A stretch of 5,790 nucleotides of DNA from Sphingomonas sp. (GTDB taxonomy: Bacteria; Pseudomonadota; Alphaproteobacteria; Sphingomonadales; Sphingomonadaceae), in assembly GCA_025935515.1 (NCBI GenBank), contig JAICVC010000129.1, positions 1-5,790 on the forward strand, written 5' to 3'. The translations under genes were made by a program, and so were the position numbers. Within the stretch, counting starts at the first letter, position 1. The number at the start of each line of letters is the position of its first letter. The notes beneath the pieces are model-generated. The model worked only from the letters and a program-made list of their open reading frames with translations, had not been told where the DNA came from and searched no databases. Below are positions 1 to 5,790 of the stretch, piece by piece.

Positions 1-270
1 CCGATCGCGTCGATCTTCGCCTGGACCGGCGGGCTCAAGTATCGCGGCAAGTTCGACGACACGCCGGAAGTCGTGAAGTTCGCCGAGACGCTCGAGCGGG
101 TCTGCGTCGAGACCGTCGAGGGCGGTCAGATGACAAAGGACCTCGCGATCCTGGTCGGGCCCGAGCAGGCGTGGATGACCACCGAGCAATTCTTCGAGGC
201 GATCGTCCACAACCTCGAAGCGGCTATGGCCGAAGGGGCGCCTCGGGAGAGCGAACCCGCTCGCGCCTGA
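1..270 (+). CDS. icd: NADP-dependent isocitrate dehydrogenase, C-terminal part (5' end outside window)
   Basis: This is the last 89 codons, in frame from base 1 to a TGA at 268-270. The enzyme oxidatively decarboxylates isocitrate to 2-oxoglutarate with NADP+ in the cytoplasmic TCA cycle. The fragment begins PIASIFAWTGGLKYRGKF, the conserved C-terminal block of the homodimeric, eukaryote-like NADP-IDH family (typical form NPIASIFAWTRGL). It continues with VETVEGGQMTKDLA at about fragment residues 36-49, another family signature. The helical end (TTEQFFEAIVHNLE) is where homologues I know usually finish. Here about 16 further residues follow, rich in Ala, Glu, Arg and Pro, ending SEPARA. That tail is encoded almost entirely within the overlap with the convergent monooxygenase gene. 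Catalytic and NADP-binding residues lie upstream, outside the window, so activity cannot be judged. The family call is firm; the exact species-level origin is inference. Confidence 0.95.
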   Translation, partial: PIASIFAWTGGLKYRGKFDDTPEVVKFAETLERVCVETVEGGQMTKDLAILVGPEQAWMTTEQFFEAIVHNLEAAMAEGAPRESEPARA

Positions 271-1429
271 CGCCCAGACCCATCAGACGGCCGGGGATCA
301 CCCGAAGCGGCGCAAAGCGATCGAACAGCCGCGCTATCAGCGGCGGCCGTTCGATCCGGTCGCCCTGGCGAAGGATCGGCCAGATGATCCGATCCTGGAT
401 AATCCGCTGCGCGCCCTGAATGAACCGGGTCGGGAACAGCCTGCGGTGCCGAACCTGGTCGAGCATGGAATCGACTGTTTTGCCCTCAGCCAGCGGAGCC
501 GCGAGGACGTTCGCAGCCGCGACCGCATCCTGGATGGCCAGATTGATGCCGACGCCGCCGATCGGCGACATGGCATGCGCGGAATCGCCGATCGCCAGCA
601 GTCCGGGCTCCGACCAGCAGGTCATGCGGTCGAGCTGGACGCTGAGCAGTTTGAGGTCGGTTACCTCCTTGAGGTCGCTGAGATCGAGGTCGGGCGCCGC
701 CGCTGCAAGGCGCTTCCGGATCGGCTCGATGCCGCCAGTCGTCAGTTTCTCGGCGTCGCCCTTGGGGATGACGAACGCACATTGCCAGTAAGTGGCGCGG
801 TCCATCAGGACGATGATCGCGCCGCCGCCGATCATGAACCGAAGTCCCTCGTCGGAGCCACGCTCTTTGGCCACTTGGAACCACAGGACGTCGATCGGGG
901 CCGCGAGCTTCTCGACCGGGAATATTCCTCGGGCAATCGACGTGCGCCCATCAGCGGCGATCGTCAGGCGTGACCGCACTTCGGTTCCATCCTTGAGCCT
1001 AACGCCGACGACCCGCCCCTGCTCCTCGAGGAAACGCTCGACTGGCATGCTCATGGCGAGGTTAAATCCGGAATAGATGCTGGCTTCGTCGCGCAGGAAA
1101 TCGAGGAAATCCCATTGCGGCATCATCGCGATGAATGGCGCGACGGTCCTGAGCCGCGAGAAATCGGCGACCCGCCATCTTTTTCCTGCCAGTTGCAAAT
1201 CCGCGGTGCGGATCTTGCTGTGAGGCCGGGCGAGGAATCGTTCGAGCAGCCCGAGCTGGTCGAGGATTTCCATCGTCGAGGGATGAACCGTGTCGCCGCG
1301 GAAATCGCGGAAGAAGTCGGCGTGTTTTTCGAACACCTGCACCTTGCAGCCAGCGCGGGCGAACAGCAGGCCCGCCATCATCCCCGCGGGGCCGCCCCCG
1401 ACGATGATCAGGTCGAGTTCCGACGCCAT
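224..1429 (-). CDS. FAD-dependent monooxygenase, class A (PHBH/UbiH-like)
   Basis: A 401-residue cytosolic flavoprotein, a normal length for the PF01494 family, which uses NAD(P)H and O2 to hydroxylate aromatic or related substrates. All three FAD fingerprints are present: the Rossmann motif GGGPAG at residues 11-16 with the ribose-binding acidic residue E34, the DG motif (AADGRTS, D160-G161), and the GD motif (IGDSAHAMSPIGGVGINLA, G281-D282). An RGDTVHPSTMEIL stretch (44-56) is also typical. No signal peptide or membrane segment is evident. The last 70 or so residues are basic and not recognisable as a separate domain. The ATG at 1427-1429 is supported by AGGG (complement of 1437-1440) seven bases upstream and by the Rossmann fold starting at residue 5. 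The stop at 224-226 lies inside icd. The gene diverges from the Kef antiporter. Substrate is unknown; ubiquinone-ring hydroxylation, aromatic catabolism or xenobiotic oxidation are all possible. Confidence 0.9.
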   Translation of the reverse strand: MASELDLIIVGGGPAGMMAGLLFARAGCKVQVFEKHADFFRDFRGDTVHPSTMEILDQLGLLERFLARPHSKIRTADLQLAGKRWRVADFSRLRTVAPFIAMMPQWDFLDFLRDEASIYSGFNLAMSMPVERFLEEQGRVVGVRLKDGTEVRSRLTIAADGRTSIARGIFPVEKLAAPIDVLWFQVAKERGSDEGLRFMIGGGAIIVLMDRATYWQCAFVIPKGDAEKLTTGGIEPIRKRLAAAAPDLDLSDLKEVTDLKLLSVQLDRMTCWSEPGLLAIGDSAHAMSPIGGVGINLAIQDAVAAANVLAAPLAEGKTVDSMLDQVRHRRLFPTRFIQGAQRIIQDRIIWPILRQGDRIERPPLIARLFDRFAPLRVIPGRLMGLGVRRERVRSPEAPLRP

Positions 1430-1494
1430 GACGTCGCCCTATCAGCCGTGGCGGCTTCAGTGACAAGCTGGGTCGCGGCTGCTTAAAGAGTAAA
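1430..1494. promoter_or_regulatory. Divergent promoter region between monooxygenase and Kef antiporter
   Basis: This 65-bp gap must carry or overlap the promoters of both divergent genes. GTGACAA at 1460-1466 can act as a -35-like box in both directions. On the plus strand, GTGACA (1460-1465) is followed after 17 bp by a weak TTAAAG (1483-1488). On the minus strand, TTGTCA (complement of 1461-1466) is followed after 17 bp by a weak GATAGG (complement of 1438-1443). The -10 matches are poor (three of six each), so these are candidates only. A perfect 5-bp inverted repeat, AGCCG-TGG-CGGCT (1444-1456), lies on the monooxygenase side, and GCGGCT recurs at 1475-1480. Either could be part of an operator, but both are short enough to be chance in GC-rich DNA. 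Confidence 0.35.
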
Positions 1495-3300
1495 ATGGAA
1501 GGAGAATTCAGCACATCGGGGTTCAGCGATGCGCTGGTCATCCTCGGCGCTGCTGGGCTTGTCATCCCGGCGTTCGCGCGCATCCGGATCAGCCCGATCA
1601 TCGGCTTCATCCTGATCGGCGTCCTGGTCGGACCTGCGGGCCTCGGTGCGCTGACGACATCGCAATCCTGGCTCCATTATCTGACCATCTCCGATCCGCA
1701 CCGGATCGAGCCGTTCGCCGAGCTTGGTATCGTCCTGCTGCTTTTCTCGATCGGCCTCGAGCTGTCCTTGCGCAGGTTGTGGTCGATGCGGCGGCTCGTT
1801 TTCGGCATCGGCGCAGCCGAGCTGATTGGCGCCGCGGCGATCATCGGCGTCGGGCTGCATCTGATCGGCCAGGGTCCCGCCGGTGCAATCGGCCTCGGGC
1901 TCGCGCTCGCGCTCTCCTCGACAGCTATCGTCCTGCCGCTGGTCGGCACGCAGTCGGCGGTCGGCCGGGCGGCGCTCGGCATGCTCCTGTTCGAGGATGT
2001 GGCGCTGGTGCCGATCGTGTTCGCGCTCGGCGCCATGGCCCCGAACGCCGCCGGCGGAGTCGGCCCGTTGCTCGGGACCCTGCTGCTCGGAGGCGCCGTC
2101 GCGCTCGGGCTGTTGTTCGGCGGCCGGCTGCTGCTGCCGACATTGTTCGCCCAGGCGGCGCGGACCAAGAACCCCGAAGTGTTTCTCGCCGCCTGCCTGC
2201 TGGTGGTGATCGTCGCCAGCCTCGTCACGTCGGCGATCGGCTTTTCCGCCGTGCTCGGCGCGCTGATCGCCGGGATCGTGATCGCCGAGACCGAATATCG
2301 CGGCGAAGTCGAGGTGATCACCGCCCCGTTCCGCGGGCTCGGCCTCGGCATTTTCCTGATCACCGTCGGCATGAGCGTCGATCTGAAGCTGGTGCTCGGC
2401 AATTGGCAAAGCCTCCTCGCCGCGCTCGCCGCGGTCCTCGCGGTCAAGGCCGCGGTCACCGCCGTGCTTCTGCGGACGACGGGCAGCCGGATCGGCGTAG
2501 CGGCCGAAACTGGACTGCTCATGGCTTCGCCTTCGGAGACCACCCTCATCGTGCTCGCCTCTGCGGCGGCGGCCCAGCTCATCCGGCCCGAAACCGCGGC
2601 CTTCTGGCAAATCGTCACGGCGCTCGGTCTGACGATCACTCCGCTGCTGGGGAAGCTCGGGCGCCAGGCGGCCAAGCGCATGGACCGCAGCGGCGAGGCC
2701 GAGCTCGCGCAAGCGCTGCAGCAAGGCGGGCCGGGCAAGGTAATGATCGTGGGCCTCGGCCGCGTGGGGCGCATCGTCGCCGAGATGCTTCGCCGCCACC
2801 ACCGCGACTATGTCGCGGTCGATGCCGATACCGACACGGTCCGCCACGGACGTGACAACGGCTTTACGGTGCTGTTCGGCGACGTCGCGCGCGGCACCTT
2901 GGTCGAGCGGCTCAAGGTCGCCAAACCCAGCGCCGTCGTTCTCACCATGGACGATCCCGTGCTGGTCGGCCGGCTGACCAGGCGCCTCAGGGCCGCCTTC
3001 CCCGAGATCCCAATCATCGCCCGTGCCCGCGACACCGCCCAGGCCGCCGCGCTGTACCGGGCGGGCGCGAGCCAGGCCGTGCCGGAGGCGGTCGAAGCCT
3101 CGCTCCAGATCGCGGAAGCCGCGCTGGTCGACCTTGGCATTGCAATGGGACCGGTGATCGCCTCGATCCACGAGAAGCGCGACGAGCTGCGGGCCAGGAT
3201 CATGGCCGAAGCCGAGCTCGACCAGGAGCCGGCTTTCGGCCGGCGGTTACGGGATACTCAGCCCGCCGAAGGCTCGAACCGAAGCAAGCCTGCGGTGTAG
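1495..3300 (+). CDS. Kef-type cation:proton antiporter (CPA2) with C-terminal RCK/TrkA-N domain
   Basis: A 601-residue inner-membrane protein, close to the length of E. coli KefC. Residues 12 to about 390 are the hydrophobic Na+/H+ exchanger-type domain with roughly 12-13 membrane segments. Landmarks are VLVGPAG (43-49), LLLFSIGLELS (81-91), ALSSTAIVLPL (139-149), the ion-pathway motif LLFEDVALVP (164-173, with E167-D168) and the GALIAGIVIAETEYRG block (255-270). From about 415 an RCK domain begins with the nucleotide-binding VGLGRVG (419-425), an acidic D443 after the second strand (AVDAD), FGD (461-463) and IIARARD (507-513). It probably exchanges K+ (or Na+) for H+ under control of a bound nucleotide or redox ligand. 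The SPSETT stretch (345-350) replaces the GQGSEF-like motif of KefC, and the KefC-type glutathione-gating loop is not conserved. The ATG precedes the first membrane helix by about 11 residues; no good Shine-Dalgarno lies upstream. Ion specificity is not decidable from sequence. Confidence 0.93.
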   Translation: MEGEFSTSGFSDALVILGAAGLVIPAFARIRISPIIGFILIGVLVGPAGLGALTTSQSWLHYLTISDPHRIEPFAELGIVLLLFSIGLELSLRRLWSMRRLVFGIGAAELIGAAAIIGVGLHLIGQGPAGAIGLGLALALSSTAIVLPLVGTQSAVGRAALGMLLFEDVALVPIVFALGAMAPNAAGGVGPLLGTLLLGGAVALGLLFGGRLLLPTLFAQAARTKNPEVFLAACLLVVIVASLVTSAIGFSAVLGALIAGIVIAETEYRGEVEVITAPFRGLGLGIFLITVGMSVDLKLVLGNWQSLLAALAAVLAVKAAVTAVLLRTTGSRIGVAAETGLLMASPSETTLIVLASAAAAQLIRPETAAFWQIVTALGLTITPLLGKLGRQAAKRMDRSGEAELAQALQQGGPGKVMIVGLGRVGRIVAEMLRRHHRDYVAVDADTDTVRHGRDNGFTVLFGDVARGTLVERLKVAKPSAVVLTMDDPVLVGRLTRRLRAAFPEIPIIARARDTAQAAALYRAGASQAVPEAVEASLQIAEAALVDLGIAMGPVIASIHEKRDELRARIMAEAELDQEPAFGRRLRDTQPAEGSNRSKPAV

Positions 3301-3308
3301 GTCGCGTG

Positions 3309-3328
3309 CGTCGGGCTATCGCCCGACG
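3309..3328. terminator. Hairpin between convergent kef-type gene and alaS, possible bidirectional terminator
   Basis: CGTCGGGC (3309-3316), loop TATC (3317-3320), GCCCGACG (3321-3328): a perfect 8-bp GC-rich stem. It lies 8 bases after the antiporter stop and 7 bases after the alaS stop, so it is placed almost symmetrically in the 35-bp gap and would fold in RNA from either strand. Neither side carries the T-run of a classical intrinsic terminator, so it may instead stabilise 3' ends or assist another termination mechanism. The structure is seen directly; its function is inferred from position. Confidence 0.55.
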
Positions 3329-3335
3329 GTGTCAA

Positions 3336-5790
3336 TCAAGCCGCAACCTTCTCCAGCGCGTCCCTGACCGCATCGAGCGCTTGCTTGGCCTTGGAGCCGT
3401 CGGGACCACCGCCCTGCGCCATGTCCGGGCGTCCGCCGCCGCCTTGCCCGCCGAGCGTCGCGACCGCGGCCTTTACCAGGTCGACGGCGCTGACCTGGCC
3501 GGCAAGATCGTCGGTGACTCCCACCGCAACGCTCGCTCGGCCTTCATTGACAGCGACCAGCGCGCCGATCCCCGATCCAAGGCGCTTCTTCATCTCGTCA
3601 ACGGCGGCCCGCAAGCCCTTGGGATCCAGGCCTTCGATGACCTCACCCAGGAATTTGTGACCGTTCACTTCTTCCGGCGCACCTGCCTCCGGCCGGGCGC
3701 CGCTAACGCCCATCGCGAGCTGTTTCCTGGCATCGGCGAGCTCGCGCTCGAGGCGCTTGCGGTCCTCCACCAAGGAGGCGATTCGGACCGGAACCTCGTC
3801 CGGTGCGCTTTTGAGCGCCGCCGCGGCTTCACGCAGCTTCGCCTCGCGCGCGCTCAGCCATAGCCGGGCCGCTTCGCCGGTGAGCGCCTCGATGCGACGA
3901 ACGCCGGCCGAAACCGCGCTTTCGCCGACGACCTTGAACAGCTGGATATCGCCAAGCGCGCGAACATGCGTGCCGCCGCACAGCTCGACCGAATAGTCGC
4001 TTTCGTCGAGCTGCCCCATCGAGAGCACGCGCACCTCGTCGCCGTATTTCTCGCCGAACAGCGCCATCGCGCCGGCGGAAATCGCCTCGTCAGGCGTCAT
4101 CAGCCGGGTCGTGACCGGCTCGTTCGAGCGGATCTGGGCATTGACCTCGGCCTCGACGGTCTCGATCTCCTCGCGCGTCAGCGCCTTCGGGTGCGAGAAA
4201 TCGAAGCGGAAATAGTCGGGCGCCACCAGGCTGCCCTTCTGGGTCACGTGGTTGCCGAGGTGACGGCGCAGCGCCGCATGCAGCAGGTGCGTTGCGCTGT
4301 GGTTGGCACGGACGCGGTTCCGCCGCTCGGCATCGACCTTCTGGTTGACCGTCTCGCCGACCGTCAGCTCGCCGGCAACGATCTTGGTACGAAGGACATA
4401 GAGCTTGCCAAGGGGCTTCGATGTATCCTCAACCTCGCCAACGAAGCCTTTGAGCGTGGTCAGTTTTCCAGTGTCACCGATTTGCCCGCCGCTTTCCCCG
4501 TAGAAGGGCGTCTGGTTGGGCAGGATTTCGACCGTCTGACCGATTTCGGCCTTCTCGACCGGCTTGCCGTCGCGAACCAGGGCCAGGACCACGCCCTCCC
4601 CTTCGTCACCCGAATAGCCGGTGAATTCGGTCGCGCCATATTCCTCGGCAAGGTCGAACCAGATGTCCTCGCTCGCCTTGGCGCCCGAGCCCTTCCAGGC
4701 CGCGCGCGCCTTCGCCTTCTGCTCGGCCATGGCCGCGTCGAAGCCGGCCCGATCGACTTGCAATCCCTGCGATCGGAGCGCGTCCTCGGTGAGGTCGTAG
4801 GGGAAGCCGTAGGTGTCGTAGAGCTTGAACGCCGTTTCGCCCGACAGCGTCCCGCCTTCGCAGAGCTTCGACGTCGCCTCGTCGAGCAACTTGAGCCCGT
4901 TGACCAGCGTCTGCCGGAAGCGCGTTTCCTCCTGCTGCAGCGTCGCTTCGATCAGAGGCTGCGCGCGGACCAGCTCGGGATAGGCAGCGCCCATCTCGGC
5001 GACGAGCGCCGGCACCAGCCGGTACATCAATGGCTCGCTCGCGCCGAGCAAATGAGCGTGGCGCATCGCCCGGCGCATGATCCGGCGGAGCACGTAGCCC
5101 CTGCCCTCGTTCGCCGGCAGGACGCCATCGGCCACCAGGAAGCCCGATGTCCGTAGATGGTCGGCGATGATCCGGTGGCTCGCTGCCATGTCCGGCGCAT
5201 TGTTACTGGTCAGCGCCGTCGAGGCCTCGATCAGCGCCTTGAAGGTGTCGGTCTCGTAATTGTCGGTCGTGCCCTGAAGCACTGCGGCGATGCGCTCAAG
5301 CCCCATGCCCGTATCGATCGACTTCTTCGGCAGCTCGGAGACGATTTCGCTCGCCGTCTGCTCATATTGCATGAAGACCAGGTTCCATACCTCGACGAAG
5401 CGGTCGCCATCCTCGTCCGGGCTTCCCGGCGGGCCGCCGGGGATATGCTCGCCATGGTCGTAGAAAATCTCCGAGCAAGGGCCACACGGACCGTCGTCGC
5501 CCATCGACCAGAAATTGTCCTTGGTCGGAATGCGGACGATGCGGCTTTCGGGAAGGCCGCTGATCTTCTTCCACAGATCGAACGCCTCGTCGTCGGTATG
5601 ATAGACGGTCGCGGTCAGCCGGTCCGGGCTGAGCCCCCACTCCCTGGTCAGCAGGTTCCAGGCAAGCTCGATGGCGCGATCCTTGAAGTAATCGCCGAAC
5701 GAGAAATTCCCGAGCATTTCGAAGAAAGTATGATGCCTCGCCGTATAGCCGACATTGTCGAGGTCGTTGTGCTTGCCGCCCGCGCGGACG
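3336..5790 (-). CDS. alaS: Alanyl-tRNA synthetase (5' end outside window)
   Basis: The minus-strand frame is open from the right edge to a TGA at 3336-3338, giving 817 complete codons. The true start lies outside: the codons above the internal Met at 5717 read VRAGGKHNDLDNVG and TARHHTFFE, the conserved AlaRS aminoacylation core (about residue 69 onward in E. coli), so roughly 65-70 residues are missing. The enzyme charges tRNA-Ala with alanine in the cytoplasm. Numbered from that Met, class II motif 2 includes EMLGNFSFGDYFK, and motif 3 includes GMGLER (137-142). The barrel before the editing domain has TPFYGESGGQIGDTG (403-417). The editing domain has the zinc ligands HSATH (473-477) and C580/H584 in CGGTH, so mischarged Ser/Gly-tRNA clearance should be intact. 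A short coiled coil (about 645-670) leads to the C-Ala domain, with its glycine-rich GGGGRPDMAQGGG (759-771). No frameshift or missing key residue was seen. Confidence 0.98.
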   Translation of the reverse strand, partial: VRAGGKHNDLDNVGYTARHHTFFEMLGNFSFGDYFKDRAIELAWNLLTREWGLSPDRLTATVYHTDDEAFDLWKKISGLPESRIVRIPTKDNFWSMGDDGPCGPCSEIFYDHGEHIPGGPPGSPDEDGDRFVEVWNLVFMQYEQTASEIVSELPKKSIDTGMGLERIAAVLQGTTDNYETDTFKALIEASTALTSNNAPDMAASHRIIADHLRTSGFLVADGVLPANEGRGYVLRRIMRRAMRHAHLLGASEPLMYRLVPALVAEMGAAYPELVRAQPLIEATLQQEETRFRQTLVNGLKLLDEATSKLCEGGTLSGETAFKLYDTYGFPYDLTEDALRSQGLQVDRAGFDAAMAEQKAKARAAWKGSGAKASEDIWFDLAEEYGATEFTGYSGDEGEGVVLALVRDGKPVEKAEIGQTVEILPNQTPFYGESGGQIGDTGKLTTLKGFVGEVEDTSKPLGKLYVLRTKIVAGELTVGETVNQKVDAERRNRVRANHSATHLLHAALRRHLGNHVTQKGSLVAPDYFRFDFSHPKALTREEIETVEAEVNAQIRSNEPVTTRLMTPDEAISAGAMALFGEKYGDEVRVLSMGQLDESDYSVELCGGTHVRALGDIQLFKVVGESAVSAGVRRIEALTGEAARLWLSAREAKLREAAAALKSAPDEVPVRIASLVEDRKRLERELADARKQLAMGVSGARPEAGAPEEVNGHKFLGEVIEGLDPKGLRAAVDEMKKRLGSGIGALVAVNEGRASVAVGVTDDLAGQVSAVDLVKAAVATLGGQGGGGRPDMAQGGGPDGSKAKQALDAVRDALEKVAA

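Noticed and set aside
446..1486. Plus-strand open frames (446-973 and 1115-1486) opposite the FAD monooxygenase
   Set aside because: Both are in register with the monooxygenase on the other strand, are explained by the same codon bias, and show no domain; the monooxygenase has all its FAD motifs.
1062..1610. 182-codon minus-strand frame crossing the divergent promoter region
   Set aside because: It is an out-of-frame shadow of the monooxygenase and runs antisense into the antiporter; no domain is visible and it would conflict with both well-supported genes.
1779..2855. 358-codon plus-strand frame overlapping the antiporter
   Set aside because: Arg/Ala/Pro-rich translation typical of an out-of-frame reading of GC-rich coding DNA, fully inside a gene with strong family motifs.
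1483..3171. 562-codon open frame on the minus strand opposite the antiporter
   Set aside because: It is in exact codon register with the antiporter, so its stops would need TTA, CTA or TCA codons in the sense gene, which are rare in GC-rich genomes. The predicted product is an Arg/Asp/Glu/Gln/His-rich mirror of a hydrophobic protein with no recognisable domain.
3228..3244. GCCGG/CCGGC inverted repeat near the antiporter 3' end
   Set aside because: It lies within coding sequence, has a short stem, and such repeats are common by chance at this GC content; the intergenic 8-bp stem is the better terminator candidate.
3966..5156. 396-codon open frame on the plus strand inside alaS
   Set aside because: Same codon register as alaS on the opposite strand, so it stays open for the same reason; the product resembles no family and alaS is unmistakable.

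Overview
The window looks like chromosomal DNA of a GC-rich alphaproteobacterium, probably a sphingomonad or close relative. This is inferred from the style of the isocitrate dehydrogenase and alanyl-tRNA synthetase sequences, from strong G/C bias at third codon positions, and from an icd/alaS neighbourhood that I recall from this class. I could not test the assignment by a search. Coding density is very high: four protein genes fill almost everything, with only 65 and 35 non-coding bases between them.

The layout from left to right is icd(+, partial), FAD monooxygenase(-), Kef-type antiporter(+), alaS(-, partial). The last 89 codons of an NADP-dependent isocitrate dehydrogenase enter from the left edge. 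Its 3' end overlaps, tail to tail by 47 bp, the 3' end of a class A (PHBH/UbiH-like) FAD monooxygenase on the minus strand. That gene is transcribed divergently from a 601-residue CPA2 cation:proton antiporter carrying a C-terminal RCK (TrkA-N) domain. The two starts are separated by a 65-bp promoter region. The antiporter then converges on alanyl-tRNA synthetase, which covers the right 2.4 kb and whose first roughly 65-70 codons lie outside the window. A compact 8-bp-stem hairpin sits in the middle of the 35-bp gap between the two stops.

Functionally, icd (TCA cycle) and alaS (tRNA charging) are housekeeping genes that point at each other. The divergent monooxygenase/antiporter pair sits between them like a small inserted cassette. 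The pair could be functionally linked, because E. coli Kef systems also work with a flavoprotein encoded next to them, but the flavoprotein here belongs to a different family, so the link is only a hypothesis. I saw no tRNA, rRNA, CRISPR array, insertion sequence, phage gene or toxin-antitoxin gene. The many long open frames on opposite strands are explained by codon bias. I did not find a convincing undescribed system; the points below are modest.
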